From the NCBI RefSeq assembly GCF_022376445.1, contig NW_025954987.1:62001-126000 (forward strand): a stretch of DNA of 64,000 nt. The letters are read 5' to 3'. The position numbers and the translations under genes were made by a program. The notes beneath the pieces were generated by a model, which saw only the letters and a program-made list of their open reading frames with translations, was not told the origin of the DNA and did no database searches. Below, one piece after another: positions 1 through 12,496 of the stretch; the first letter of the stretch is position 1; every line of letters starts with the position of its first letter. Origin of the DNA: Fomitopsis serialis (taxonomy: Eukaryota > Basidiomycota > Agaricomycetes > Polyporales > Fomitopsidaceae).

Positions 1-747
1 CTCATCCTTCCAACGACTGTCATGGTTGCGCACTGCCCCGACTTACATATAATGACGATTTCGCCCAAGAGTACGCCACCGTACTGCCGCCTTGCTTCAC
101 CGCTCTCGTCTCGCTAGTCTACAGTCGCATCGCTTGCTTGAAGAGGACGTAATGGTACTGGATGATCCGTCGGTGGAACATATCAGTGTCATCCAGCCAC
201 AGAACAGTCCGCCGCTCAGATCTTCAATCGCAACATCTACTTACAACCAATTCCACATCCTAGACCTCGAGCGTAAATGTGCGCAGAGGCGGAGCGTGTC
301 GGTCTTGGTATATATGGGGCATTCCCGTCGAGGTTTTACCATATCGACGAATGTCAGGGGGTGCGAAAGCTATCCTCGGCCGCCGGTGCGCCATGCTCCA
401 CCTTCACTCGTCGCTGGACTGCCTCGTACGTACTTCCCAGTGCAGCCAGCAGGACTCTGTCTGATGAGGCTGGTCACACAGCGCGCCGCGCCGATGCGTG
501 GTACGTCCTCTTGATCCACTTCGCCCCTAGCTCCTAGCTACGTGCGTCCTGCTAAGGAAGCTACCGCTGCTGCCGAGGTCAAGTGATCGTCATCTGCTCA
601 TGTTCGCCCGCTCACCGCAGATCTGTTGGCGCGTGCCCATAAAGCGAGGGATGGTGAGGGACACCTGGACGTACCCATTGCTTCCCCCCTTCTTGCGAGC
701 AGACTGACTGGAGACGTCACACCGTACATACTCACGGATAGCGGGAC
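1..747. other. no gene recognised
   Basis: Several short open frames overlap here (for example 92-514 and 277-537 on the plus strand), but none shows a recognisable motif, a signal peptide or a paralogue elsewhere in the window. The segment is probably upstream sequence of the F-box gene that starts at 748. Confidence 0.5.
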
Positions 748-2349
748 ATGCCCCCTTCGCAAGCACATCTTGCTCTCGGCTGCGACGACATACTCTACGA
801 GATCTTCCGCCATGTCCAGAGGCTCCCTCCAGACGACAAGCCTCAGCGAGCACTCTACGCCTGTGCCCGCGTTTGTCAGGTCTTCTGCGAGCCCGCATTA
901 GATACCCTCTGGATGGAACTTGACTCCCTTCAACCAATCCTCGAGCTGTTCGAAGGCTGTCAGGCCGGATGTAATGGCTACTACTACGTAAGGCATTCTC
1001 CTTGCCGCCCCGCTCGCCCTCTCCAGACTCATCACCCCACGGGTACAGTGTCTCAGCGTCGTAGACCTCCCGAGAACCTCGTGCGGTTCCGCAAGTACGC
1101 CCCCCGCGTGCGCACCCTGGCGGTCCCCCGCGAAATGAAGCACAGGTCCGAAAAGCGCTCCGCCTTCCTTGCCCACCTCTCCTATGCGCTTCGCCTCCCC
1201 CCTGCACACCGCTCTTCCCCGCCTCGCCTCCCTCACCTGGGGCGTCCTCGGCGGGCGCGACCCCTCCCTCCCGTTTCTGCTCTCCCCCCACCTCCGCGCC
1301 CTCCGCCTCCACTGCGTCTCGTGCTACGGCGCCCTCGGGCCCTTCGTCGCAGAGGACGGCCCCCCGCTCTCCGCGTTGCTCGCACAGGCTGCAGTGTGTG
1401 CGCCCGCGCTGCGCGAACTCCGCCTCATGGGCCTGGAGGGGTACCCACCGAGCGTCGTGAGCGCGCTGCGCGGATGGGACCAGCTTCGCACAGTCAGCAT
1501 CGCAGACGTCGAAGTGCACGCGGGCATGCTACGCATGCTCGCGGAGATGCGCGTACTCGAGGAGGTCGATATCCGCGTGGGGAGCCGGTTCATACTCGAT
1601 GACTGCGACTTGGCGGTGGGGAGGGTCGACGGCGCGACAGGGCGGACAGAGTCTGGTACGGAGTGGCCGGCGTTGCGGAGACTCACGCTGTCGGGCCCGT
1701 CCACCGCGCTCGCTGCTGCTCTGCTGGCCTTCTCCCCCGCACCCCGCTTGTCCGCCCTCCGCCTCTCGAGCACGTCCACGTCTTCGGCGGGCGAGGCACC
1801 TCTCATCAGCGCCATCCCGGCGCTTCGACACCTGCGCAGCGTCCGGCTAGAGCTTCGGGCGCGGTGTCCATGGACGAAGCTTTATCATCCTTGGCAAGCG
1901 CATGGCCGCCAGAGCAGCTGCTCGAGTTCGAGTTGAAGTGGCACAACCTGCGTGGCTCTGCCAGGTTGTCCGCTCGGGTGCTGGAAGATGTCGCCAGACA
2001 CTGCAGAGCGCTGCACAAGCTCGCGCTGCCTCCGGTGGACTTCCCGCCTATCTTCTACCAGAAAGTGACCGGTAGCGCGTCTACGGATGAGCGAGGCATA
2101 ACCATGCAGAACCTCTCCGTGCGAGAGTTGACGCTACAGTCGATGCCGCCCACTGGCGAGGCGGGCTGCGATGCAAGTGCCGTCGCGACGTACATCGAGC
2201 GGCTCTTCCCCGCGCTGGACCTGGGCGGCGACCTCGGCACTAGTAAGTCTGCTTCCAATACGTGGGACAGAGTCGAGAGGATATTGAGGGAGAGATCGAG
2301 GATGCGTTCAGTCTGCATAGGTATGAAGCATCTCCGCTTGTCCCTTTAG
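748..2349 (+). CDS. F-box protein (family 1, copy 1), reading frame interrupted twice
   Basis: The N-terminus (about residues 8-60) has the F-box pattern CDDILYEIF followed by a Cys/Leu-rich helix pair, like the two better-preserved paralogues at 2879-4470 and 16810-18598. Such proteins usually recruit substrates to SCF ubiquitin ligases; the substrate is unknown. Exon 1 is 748-987. A phase-0 intron at 988-1056 sits at the same place as in the paralogues. Exon 2 continues in the same frame with RFRKYAPRVRTL, matching the paralogue block RFQGYARRIRAL. Similarity then jumps to the +2 frame near 1190-1205 (block LPRLASLTWGVL) and back to the first frame near 1850-1865 (block LALPPVDFPPIF). No GT-AG intron explains either jump, so two compensating indels are likely, either real decay or assembly errors. 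It converges tail-to-tail with the next F-box gene. Confidence 0.6.
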
Positions 2350-2878
2350 GGCACCCTCATCTGAGGCCTGAATCTCAGTGCTCAGCGCTCAGTACTCGCT
2401 GAACGTCTAACATAATTGGGCGGCATTCCATGCAATCCGTAAATTATACAATGCAGTAACTTACTCCATTGTGCCGGCCACCGCTGGTTCCATCCGCTTA
2501 ATTAAGGAGAACTGTTGTAGCTCTTCCGGAGAGCATCTTCTCCCATTCTCCTCATGCGACAACACAACGCCCGGAGAGGTTCTGCATACCCTCGTCTGTA
2601 CTGAAGCACTGACTCAGACACACTAGCATGGTGGCTGGGCACTGAGTGGTATACAACAAAATCAGAACGTAGCAAAGCGACAATTGGCAATGACGGTCCC
2701 AACTGCAGGGCGAGACGATACAGTCCCTGTGATGCTACAGATACATACAAGTTTAACCTAGAAGTGCAACAACAACATGATGGAAAGTAAGGTAGTTAGA
2801 CGGCAAGATCAGGCTTTCCGGATATGATCCCGCGTGGCCTCGGAATCTGCACAAACCATGGGTATCTTCAGGGTATCT
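2350..2878. other. convergent intergenic region
   Basis: This lies between two convergent F-box genes and probably holds both 3' ends. No coding or structured element is supported. Confidence 0.5.
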
Positions 2879-4470
2879 TCACTGGTACGCCCCGCCCCCG
2901 CTCCGTCTATCCCGCACCGCCTTCACCTTCTCAACGACCGCCGCCCACCGCAGCCACTTATCGTCGAACGGCGGCGACGGCTTCTCGACCCTCCTATCCG
3001 CACTCCGCGCCATCCGCCGGAGGTCCAGCGCGGCGAACGCGCGGTCCACAAACAGCGGCAGCGCCTCCTCCCACTCCCACTGCACGCCGTCGACCATATT
3101 ACTCACATTCAGCTCGCGTAGGGACCGCGACAGCACGGCCGTCTCCGGGGGCGCGTTGGGCGGGAGGACCGGGCGGAAGTCGAGGGGGGGTAGGGAGAGC
3201 GCCTCGAGGCGCGGGCACTGCCGCGCGAACGCGAGGAGCAGCTCGAGCGGGAGCGACAGCGCTTGTCCGTACGGCCAGCGGATCGACATCGTGCACGTCT
3301 TGAGGCCGCGCCAGAGTCCGGGGACGTCGGTCAGGCTGGGGGTGTTGGTCGGGCTGATGTTGTCGGTCAAGCTGGGGATGCCGATCGACTCCGCGTCGAG
3401 GAGGAAGTGCTCGATGTGGCGCAGGTCGGAGAGCGCCTGGAAGAGGTGAGGCGCCACCTGGGACGGTGCGCGCCAGTCTGTGTGCAGTTGGAGAGTGTGC
3501 AGGTGTGGTGAGTGCCGGAACGAAGGGAGGGACAAGGCGATGCGGGCTGATGATCCGGAGATGATAAGGGATCGTAGACTGAGAAAACCACTCTGGACCG
3601 TATGGTGTGCGACCTCGTCTGAAGCCGAGAACTGTAGCTCCTGCAGGTTCACCAATTGGGAGAGAACGTCGAAGTTCGGTACGTCGACGGTGAGATCTCG
3701 TGAGCCGAAGGCACGAAGATGTGTCCAATGATTCAGAGTCGGGAACGTCAGTGCTTCGCAAATACCGCTGAGATGGAGCTCGTCGAGATCGAGCAGCTCC
3801 TTCTGCATGGTATGCAGGACCTGAGAGATCACTGCGGACCCATCGACGGGCGCATCCCACCGCTCGTTCCAGTCCCGATCGTCCCAATTCAGCTCGACAT
3901 GGCGGACAGAGGGGGTTAGGACGAGCTGTAGGCCTGGATCGGGCAGGAAGAGGGCTTGCCACCGGAGGCGCCGCAGGTTGGGGAACAGAGCGGCGGAATG
4001 ACGTTCATGTCTGAACAGGGCGAGGAGGAATGCGGAGCGCGCGCTCTGGTCGTGCTCGGAGTGGACATGCAGCGCACGGATGCGCCACGCATACTCTTGA
4101 AACCTCGACACCGACTGAGCATCGATGGTGCGCTCCATGCACGCCGTCGTCTGCGAGCAATCAGCTCGCACGTCTTCCAATGAGGTGCGTACGAGGAGCA
4201 TACCTTCGGATTCGTGAGATCATAGCACTGGCATGCAATCTGTTGTCGACACACCCGGAAAAATCGTAGGATGGGCTTCAGCGAGTCGACGTCTGCCCAC
4301 AGCGCGTCCAACGCGTAGGACGAGAACGCTCTGCACACTACGGCAGCTCTGGCGAGTGAGCCAAGCGACCGCGTGCCATCTTCATCCTGCTCCTGTAGTT
4401 TGAGAAAGATCTCCTCGAGTATGTCATTGCAGTACAGAGCACGATGAGGGGTAGACGTCATGGCTGGCAT
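2879..4470 (-). CDS. F-box protein (family 1, copy 2)
   Basis: The predicted protein has 512 residues in two exons (4470-4204 and 4150-2879), with a 53-nt phase-0 intron (4203-4151) that starts GTATGC and ends CAG. The F-box lies near residues 9-55 (CNDILEEIFLKLQ, then ALDALWADVDSL). The rest is a Leu-rich region of irregular repeats of the kind often seen behind F-boxes in basidiomycetes. It is inferred to be an SCF substrate adaptor; the target is unknown. The closest relative is 16810-18598, the inverted duplicate, with the same intron position and long shared blocks such as SHWTHLRAFGSRDLTVDV-like and LPPNAP. The frame is intact. The start was chosen at the first ATG before the F-box. Confidence 0.85.
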
Positions 4471-5828
4471 GTCGGTAGGCTCGGAGGGGTTGCCAGCTAC
4501 GCGAGACCGGCTATACCGGTGTGCGACGGTTGTCTCAGAGTGAGTTGGACGGGGACCGGAGTACAGTGGACCACAAATAGGGTGCGAGAGAACCTCGAAA
4601 GCTTCGGGCCTCAGCTGGCCTCAAGCTCAAGGTTCTATATCCTCAGGCCGCAAGCACACGTGAACATGGTGCGGCCGGGGCGCGGGAATGGTCGCGGGAC
4701 CAAATGCGCTACTTAGTAATGGGAAGCCGGTACGAACTAGCTGACAAGAGAGAATATACGAGCGAATCACATGTGCCATAGAGAGCGACATGCAGTGGAG
4801 GCTAGCGGGTGAGACGACAACTCGTGGTGGACGGCAAGGAGCAAGATGCGCGCTCCGAGTCGCCCGTGGGGCGTCCGAGCTGCCAGTGACGCCGCCACCA
4901 CCGATGGCTCGCCGTAATTTCAGAATAAGACATTCCCAGCTACTTATTTGCACAACGCGGGACACTCCAGCGCGATCGTTCGTACGGCCGAAGGAGCCCT
5001 GCGAGCTCCCTTGACAGGTAGCACGCACGAGTCGGACGTCTCAAGTACTGCTTCCGCCCCAGCCGTCGCGGACGTAGGTCCCAAGTACTGGAGTACTATG
5101 TACCGCCCCAACGTTGGTCCTACATAACGTTAAATATGGTATGTATACAGGCTCTGAGTCTGACTGTTTATGCGCACTCGTCCAGAGGATGACTAGGACT
5201 GATGATATGCAAATAACGGAGCTGTCAGACGCGTTCGACGCTAAGTCAGCGCCGCGGCTGTGAAAACCTAAAAGCTTAAGTGACATTCACCCTCGAAGCT
5301 CAAAAAGTAGCATCGGTACAGAACAAGTGCAGAATGGTGCACTTGATGCCGTCGCAGTGTGGTCGGGAGATACAATCTGCCAGGCGCGTTCAATACATCT
5401 GCGCAATAACAGTCAACACTAGAAGAATCATAGGCATAAAGTACGTTCGTGACATGACTAAGTATTACGGGCGCAGGTTCCATACAGTACAGACACCTGG
5501 GTCATTGCGAGAAGCCGCACTGCAACACCGCGTCCGGTGTTGCAATGAGGTTCCTCTAACCCCGAGTCAGGATAAAAGGACGAAACAGAGTATTCAAATC
5601 GTGATGAGACATAACCCAAAAAGAAACATAGAGTACAAGCCAAAAGAAGATCCCAAGACGAATAGATATGGATAAGGATAGGTTGCAGGATTTGCAGGAC
5701 GACGAGTGTACGACTCGGAGTTGACGAATCTGGCTACTCAGGACCGTCAGCGGAGCGCAACGACCAAAGCTTCTACGAGACGAACCTTATGTAACGACAC
5801 CAGATACGCGTGCGACAAGACTGAACAT
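4471..5828. other. intergenic, partly duplicated non-coding DNA
   Basis: The part from about 5460 to 5828 matches sequence downstream of the paralogous membrane-protein gene (16129-16440), including a short GC-rich inverted repeat (near 5530 and 16410). The part from 4471 to 5450 shows no supported gene. Confidence 0.5.
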
Positions 5829-6885
5829 TCAACCAGGAGGGCTAGCAGGAGGTTCACCAGGGATCGAACCGCGACCAGAAGTAGAGGAAATGCCGACGTG
5901 CACTTCTTCAACAGGAGGTCGCTCCGCGATGTGATGAACCGCTTGGGATGCCGCAGCTGGCATAGTTGCGCTTGCAGGATTTGATGACGAACAAGGATGA
6001 GACGCGTTGCCCACAGAATACGTAGAGTCGGGAGACGCCAGACCAGCTTCGAGATCGTCGTACTTGCGCCAGAACTCGGTGTCGTCCGAGGAAGCCTGGG
6101 AAGAGACGAACCGCCAGTTCGGCATAGACTCGACGGAGTAGCGAGGAGGCGCCAGGCATGTGCCGATAACCAAGACCGACAGGAAGAGACCGGCAGCCAT
6201 AAGAGGAACGAGATCCACCATATCGACCGCCGGAGCTAGGCGACCTTCAGCCGAATCAAGAGGCGAGGCGGCCATGGATGTTGCGTTAGACAGAGAAGCG
6301 GCAGGACTTGCAAGTTCCCCGACAACAGTAGATACCATGATGGGCACCGTGATCGACGTCGACCAGACGTAGACGGGAGGCAGCTCCAAGTTGTCTGAGA
6401 GTAGGAAGTCGACCGAAGGACGAGTTGGCACCATGGTGGGGCGAACGAGGCCGTCGAGTGACGACGTCTGCGTCGGGTTGAAGTCGAGCGATGAGCAAAG
6501 ACCACCGGGATAGCCGCAGCCAGACTGGATGAGACGAACGAAATCCGGGTCCGGAGGAGGTTCAAGGCCGTAACGTAGGCGGGCCGGAGGCAGGCTGCAC
6601 AGTCGGGTGAGAGTCATAAGTCAACGGCGGCGTCGTAGAACATGCAACATACCCATGAGCGACAAAAAGCGTGTTCAGCGAACGCTTGACCACCCGCTGG
6701 TAGTGACCCATGTTCCGCGAGTATTCCAGCATCAACATACTGCCACAAGTCGAGCAGTCCAGCGAGCGTGTGCACTCGCGCAGGATGAGAAGAGTCCCCG
6801 GAGCGGCGAGCGGGACGGAGGCGATGAGGGCGAGGGCGCCGATGAGAGCCGCGGCACCCTGGACGACGAAGGCGAATATCAACAT
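5829..6885 (-). CDS. single-pass membrane protein of unknown family, copy 1
   Basis: The predicted protein has 332 residues in two exons (6885-6653 and 6594-5829). The 58-nt phase-2 intron runs from GTATGT to TGTGCAG with a TTGACTTA branch-like site. The N-terminus (about 1-28) is a strongly hydrophobic signal-like segment. A Cys-containing ectodomain follows (block CSTCGSMLMLEYSRNMGHYQ), then a second hydrophobic helix around residues 205-226 (LVPLMAAGLFLSVLVIG) and a tail with FWRKYDDLEAGL. This suggests a type I membrane protein at the plasma membrane or in the secretory pathway. I do not recognise the family. The paralogue at 15064-16128 has the same intron position and phase, which supports both models. 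It lies upstream of an F-box gene on the same strand in both arms. Confidence 0.8.
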
Positions 6886-8850
6886 GGTGTATGCAAGATA
6901 TCAACCAATAAGGCGACGTATATCACAAGAAGGCAGAGACAGATGGAGGTGGTTCAGGTTCAAGAATGAGTGAACGGAACGGAACGCGAACGGCGCTTTT
7001 TGAAGACGGGCGCTTCTGGTTGACAGGTTTGGCGTTCAACAACGTCACGTGAACGCGACGCGACGCGTTGATGCTAAGCGCTCAACGGACTCGGAGGCTC
7101 CACAATTCGTTCCCCATCCTCCCTATGTTCTTACGTCCGGGAAACTCTGATGCGGAACACTCGTCGACGATGCCGTATACAGTATAAACTACTCTGCATG
7201 CTCAGTCAGCATGATCTCACGGGCAGAAATGGTAAGGCATGATCCGTTCAAATGCCAGTGTACTTACCCCGGGCCAGTAGATGGTGCAGGTAGGTGCGCA
7301 TCCGACTCACTGGCCGAAAACCCCGCGTTGTTTACATATTTCTTTCCGATTTTAGGATGGTCGCTTGCCGGGTTTACTTGTCGTCAATGATCATTGAACA
7401 TGATCCTGGGCCGGCTTTAAAGCTGCCCTCTCCGCCCGACAAGCTGCGTAACCGCGCAGACTCAGCGTCGCGGCATGGAAACAGAAATCACCGCTGCTGC
7501 CCGGGTACCTGGGTGAGTCGTTGTCCTCGAACGATACCCACAAGCAGCACACTCCGAGTCGGCGCTCACATCTACTAGAGTAGAGCTCAGCTCCTCCTTG
7601 CAGCGTACGCGGCGCTACGACCTACGCCGCACACGGCTGCGACTCGCCATTCGGAAGTCCACCGAACAACAGCGTTACCCGGGCCCCAAGCTCGGACGGA
7701 CCCTCGCGTCGGTCACGCTACCACACAGTCCCTACCCGTGGCCCGAGGACGCCCCCGGAGCGCGCCCGACTTGGACAGCCGCCAGGGTGGTCTCACTTCT
7801 CTATGTAGGGAGCTACGAAACGGCTCTGAAGGCGAGCGCGTGCCGGACAGGCGACGTAATTCCGGTGTCCAAGTTCAAGGTAATATCATAGAAGTCCCCT
7901 GCCTGCGCCAGCGGTAGAGACGTCCAAGACGGATATCCTCGCCGCGAGTGGGTGAGCTGCATCGACCCCGCTCATTAGCTGTGCAAGTATGGAATCAGAC
8001 GCACACAGCTCTTACGCACGGTTGACCGCTTGTGGTAGTACTTCCGCGTACTCACAGGCCACCGTTCCGCGAGCATCGACGTCGTACGACTCTGTCTTGC
8101 ATACGTGGCCGTAGCGCGCCGCCAGGCTCTTTGACCTCCGTGTGGTAGGGTGCGGCACCGGCTTCTCTGGCAATATGTAAGCCAGAGCGCGGCCGAGCTG
8201 CGGTGCGTTGCATGTAAATGATGAGCATCTTCCGCCAGTGAAAAGTCGACGACGAGGCCCAGTTCTCGCACCCGTGCTACATCCTAGTATTAGTGTTTCT
8301 CACCGTGGGCTCGGGAACTTGAAAGCGAATCCCATATATTTCAATCGCAACTGCAACCAAGCAAGCTGAACAACTATCTCGCCAGTGGCACAGAGGCCGT
8401 TCGACGGCCCGAACATATGGACAGTACGACACGTGTATATCGACATGCTACATAGATTAAACGCGTATACGACTCGGTAGCATGACGGACCACGTCCATG
8501 CACGTATAATTCCAAGTTCAGGCTCGCGGTCAAACAAAGTAAGGAACGGCAGCGCCTATGCTCGACGCAGAAAGTCCGTCGACGCGTTTTAGACTAGATA
8601 CAGGCATACCACGGGAACCAGAAAGCGGCACAACTCTCGCCGCGGTATCAGGACGCGCGTCCTTGACGACACGCCGTCCGGGAGGAGACCCCGCGACGCG
8701 GGAAACGATTAGAAACGAGGATGGTTGGATAACGCAGACGGGAGACGGACTGCCAGCCCATCGGTGAGTGCATGCACGGAGATGCGAAGTACCGTGGCCA
8801 CGTACAATCGACAAGGTTCGGCCATACGGGGTGGACGGGAGACGCCCCGC
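6886..8850. other. intergenic region with shared promoter block
   Basis: The first 200 nt are homologous to the promoter of the second membrane-protein gene (14865-15063). The remainder, up to the hydrophobin stop codon, shows short open frames without recognisable content. Confidence 0.5.
7046..7051. promoter_or_regulatory. conserved CACGTG box upstream of membrane-protein gene, copy 1
   Basis: The palindrome CACGTG lies about 160 nt upstream of the ATG at 6885. It sits in the same context and at nearly the same distance upstream of the paralogue (14894-14899). Such E-box sites are typically bound by bHLH factors; that this one is used is an inference. Confidence 0.4.
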
Positions 8851-9487
8851 TCACGAGGAGACGCCGATCGGGACGCAGCCGATGTTGATGAGGCCGTCTG
8901 GGGCAAAGGTGCCGTTAGCATGCTACAGCAGAGAGAACGTTCGACGGCCGACGCACTGTAGGTGTTGTTCTCGCAGCACAGCACGCTCGCAGAGCTGCAC
9001 GCGCACGCATCAGCACACACCCCAAAAGAACAATCCGTGGCAACACTGACCAAGAAGCCCCGGCGGCGAGCGAGGAGCACCCCACGCCGACGTCGTTCAA
9101 CAGGTTGCTGACATCAATACCAAGGATTCCCATGAGGGTGCTGGTGCCGTTGCTGAGGTTATTCGCGGACTCGACGGTGTTGCAGCAGGAGACAGGGCCG
9201 GCGTTGCACGAGCCGGAGACGGCGGTGGAGGCCGGCTGCGCGGCAGAGCTGGAGCTCGAGGCCGGCTCCCAGGTGTCGGTGGACGTGGTGGTGGGCCACG
9301 TGTCGGTGGACGTGGAGGTGGGCTCCCAGGTGTCAGTGGAAGTGGTGGTAGGCCAGGTGTCGCTGGACGTGGTGGTGGGCTCCCAGGCAGAGCTGGAGCT
9401 CGCGGGGTTGCAAGGCGGTGCGGCGGGGGCGGCGAGGACCGCGATAGCGGAGACAATGGCGGCGAATACGGCGAGCTTGAACTGCAT
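8851..9487 (-). CDS. class I hydrophobin 1 with Ser/Thr/Trp repeats
   Basis: The predicted secreted hydrophobin has 173 residues in three exons (9487-9051, 8994-8957, 8897-8851), with introns of 56 nt (phase 2) and 59 nt (phase 1). A signal peptide (about 1-20) is followed by an unusual insert of roughly residues 34-83, built from about five ~10-residue repeats alternating TWEPT and TWPTT blocks. The hydrophobin core comes next. The eight Cys are arranged C-X6-CC, two single Cys, then C-X5-CC-X12-C, which fits class I; the last exon reads NGLINIGCVP. Hydrophobins self-assemble at air-water interfaces and coat aerial hyphae and fruit bodies. Exon sizes and intron phases match the hydrophobins at 12036 and 13462. 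The repeats are Ser/Thr-rich and could be O-glycosylated (inference). Confidence 0.92.
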
Positions 9488-9618
9488 GGCGAATGGAGCG
9501 AGCGGAAACGAGGGAAGAGCCTAAGGAGAGCAGGCGACGGAGGGAGCGAATAGATGCCGGTGGGCGGAAGAGTCGATGCGGTGAGCGACTTGGGTTGGGA
9601 AGGATCAGGAGGGCGGTA

Positions 9619-9625
9619 TTATATA
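9619..9625 (-). promoter_or_regulatory. TATA box of hydrophobin 1
   Basis: TATATAA on the minus strand lies about 130 nt upstream of the ATG at 9487, a spacing similar to the TATA-like sites of the other two hydrophobins. Confidence 0.5.
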
Positions 9626-11937
9626 TGTGGGAGGGCGGAGGCGACTTTGCGTGGATCATGGCGCGGGGGAGGTGGACGCGATTAGTTCTCCGCGGGATGG
9701 GCAGGCGGGTGGAGTGGAGGCGATCGGACGTATGTACCAGAGACATGGCAGTGCGTGATGCGGGGCGACGGCGATGGCCTCCCGAGAGCACGGCGCTGCG
9801 ATTGCGTCGGCAGCGCAGGGGGCGGCGCGCAGACGCAGCCCCACGCGGTGGACGGAAGCTGCTTGATTAAAGACCATACATGCATGGGAGACGTGACAGT
9901 CCTCGGGGAGCATGACACCTGAGCATTCAATCGAGCGACGAACGCGTCCACTTCGACGTCGGGTCAGAAGGCCTTGGACCCTCTGACGAGTCGACCCGTG
10001 CCGCACAGCGATACAAAAGCATACCTTACATACTCCAGGAGCGCATCTGAACATACGCACAGGGGATGGGATGTTGCGCAGGTCGTACATTAATTTCATT
10101 TTGCACGTTCTGAGCGATCCAGCTAAGCTCAACCTCGGGAAGAAGCACCAGAGACCCTATCCGAGAAGAGTTCTCAACGTTGACGCTTGCAGTGCATTTA
10201 ACGTAAGAAAACCTTCGTAGACGGCGTCTCCAGCGCAGAATTTGACCGCTTCCGAACTGTGTGACACGACAGCTGGCATGCTCGTCCGAGTCGACGCTCG
10301 TTGCAGACGTCGGAGAGAAGCATCCCAGAACTTCCCCAAGAGGCAATGAGCGTAGAGTGTACCAGACGCCACGTTCCGAAGCACAAAGAGGGTCGTGTCA
10401 GCATAGGCCCCGCGCAAGTTAGCGGAGAGTGCAAAGTCTCGTTCGACAACGTGCGTCATCGTGGCCGATCTGGCCCTCCTCGATCGCGCCTGTGCCGCAT
10501 TTGGAAGGTCTAGTCGTCATCAACCACACCCACTTCGGTTCAACACTTTGAAGCGATCTCGGACATCCGCGGTCGATAACCTGCTTTCATTTTCACTCTC
10601 ATGCACGTGGCCAGCGTTGATGAGGCTCCCTGTGCGCTCCTCCAGCTCACAAGGGACGACTGCCAGCATCGAGCCGTCGGTTGTATGCGAGTCCAGGCAG
10701 ATCCAGTCGTCGTGCATCAGACGGTGATGGTACTAGCCTGCAGTATCGCAGGTACCAGATCCTGGTCCGCACCAGTCTGAGCTACGTAGCCTCGCGTTTC
10801 CAAAGTGCAATAATGCCATGGTTGGATATTGGATGTAGGCCAGTGTGCGCGGAGCCGCTCCTACAACCTTTCTGCATCTGCCCAAGAAGAGCCGGCGAGC
10901 CCCGCCTTACCGTCCTTCGACCGCACCTCGTCTTCGGGGACGTCCGAGGTAGATTAGGCAAGATGATCGCCGGAACCGTCGTGGCGTACGTCGCCCCTTT
11001 GAGCTTGCCACGGATCGAGCGAAGAACGTCCAGCCGCCGTCGGCCACTCGCCACTTGGCCATCACACGCCCTTCCCGAGAAGCGCGGAGACCCACCACAG
11101 AGAGCATCCGCGGGAGATCGTCAGGGGACGCCATCATCTGCATAGCCTTAACTGCTGACGGCCACCAGTAAATACTGCCATCCGTCGGCGAATCGCGGTA
11201 CACGGCACAGGAGGATTAGTCCTGAACCGGCCCGTCCGGAATAGGTCCTCGACGGTCTCTGCTTTCTGGGGGACCCGACGCCGGAATCCAGGACGCCGTG
11301 GCCACGCTGGGAGCGAGTCGCACCCGCAGCGCATTGTTCACGTTCTTCGTCACCGACACCCCGCGCCCCGCGACTGAGTGCGCCGAGTCCGAGCGCGGGC
11401 TCCCGACGCGTGTTGGACGCGGTGGACACCGGGGCGCGACCAGCAATATCTGCAGCAGGGAGGTGGGCCGATCCATTTCCTCGATGTCTGCCTGTGGCTG
11501 TTGAGACGTGACGCGTGGTGCGTGAAGACGGGCAGAGGAGCGTCCCCTCCCCTCCGTGCGCGTGGAGGACCACAGATCGCACTCACCTCTCGCCTTGCCT
11601 TCAAGTCCTGACGTTCTGCAGACAGCGCTGCACCGCTCAAACGTACGAGCGCCCCTCCACAAGAGCGACACCGCACAGAGTACCGCTCACCGGCGCACAT
11701 CGATAGAGTGGACCGCATCGTCCGCTGCCAGGGCGCAGCAAGGCCTTAGATGTCCCTGCGTCCGTGGAGGCCGTCAACTCGGGGGCCAACGCATGACATC
11801 GTGACACGGACGACGACTCGAATGTGAAGAGCGCCGCAGAGACACGACGGTGTGACGCCGGGAACGACACCCACAGACAGCCATGGCGTCCTCGAAGCTA
11901 ACGGCCCCAACACCGCCAGGGCGCAACGATCGCGAGG

Positions 11938-11943
11938 TATAAG
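11938..11943 (+). promoter_or_regulatory. TATA box of hydrophobin 2
   Basis: TATAAG lies 98 nt upstream of the ATG at 12036. Confidence 0.5.
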
Positions 11944-12035
11944 AAGGCCCGCCCAACGCTCTCACCGCCCGCACCGTGACGCACCCCGCCCGCCTCAGAC
12001 CCATCCACGCGACCCCTCAGCCTCCCCCTGCCACG

Positions 12036-12496
12036 ATGTTCGCAAAGCTCCACTTCATCCTCCCCTCCCTCGCGCTCTCCAGCGCCGTCCTCGCGATCCC
12101 GCAATCTAGCTCGAGCTCAAGCCAATGCGACACGGGCCCTGTCCTGTGCTGCAACAGCGTCACGCCCGCGAACAGTGTCGACGCGTCGACGAGCGACCTC
12201 CTCGCCTCGCTCGGCATCTACACCGACGACGCGCTCAACGGCATCGCGACGGGGTGTTCGCCGCTCGTCGGCGGGGACGGCTGGTGAGCTCATTTGTTAT
12301 TTCGCGACTGGAAGTATACGGGCTGACTCGGTGTGCGTGCAGTGAAGCAACCCCAGTGTGCTGCAAGAACGACCAATTCAGTAAGCGGACAGGGCGTGCT
12401 TGCGTACCTCTTGCGATTGGCGTTGATGGCCTTGTGTTTCCAGCCGGCGCGGTCCCGATCAACTACGGCTGCGCGCCGTTCAACATCAACATTTAG
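12036..12496 (+). CDS. class I hydrophobin 2
   Basis: The predicted secreted hydrophobin has 112 residues in three exons (12036-12283, 12343-12380, 12444-12496), with introns of 59 nt (phase 2) and 63 nt (phase 1). A signal peptide (about 1-20, ending ALAIP) is followed by a short Ser run and the core: CDTGPVLCCNSV, a single Cys in ATGCSPL, then C-X5-CC (EATPV between) and a last Cys in INYGCAPF. The split TG|T Cys codon at intron 1 and the 38-nt middle exon are shared with the other two hydrophobins. The protein has the minimal class I length and lacks the repeat insert of hydrophobin 1. It should act in the cell-wall surface layer after secretion. Confidence 0.95.

Larger units (their letters stand above)
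2850..7085. repeat. left arm of inverted duplication A
   Basis: The arm contains the F-box gene 2879-4470 and the membrane-protein gene 5829-6885, both on the minus strand. It is homologous in inverse orientation to 14865-18435. Similarity also covers non-coding DNA: the region downstream of the membrane-protein gene down to about 5460 and the promoter up to about 7080. Sequence between about 4560 and 5450 has no clear counterpart in the right arm, so the arm was expanded here or the other was deleted. Boundaries are estimates by eye. Confidence 0.75.
9488..12035. other. 2.5-kb spacer between divergent hydrophobin genes
   Basis: Beyond the two TATA-like sites near its ends, I see no supported gene. 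Overlapping antisense frames (for example near 10160-10460 and 11150-11720) lack motifs and paralogues. The segment is expected to hold the regulatory DNA of hydrophobins 1 and 2, which are transcribed away from each other. Confidence 0.45.
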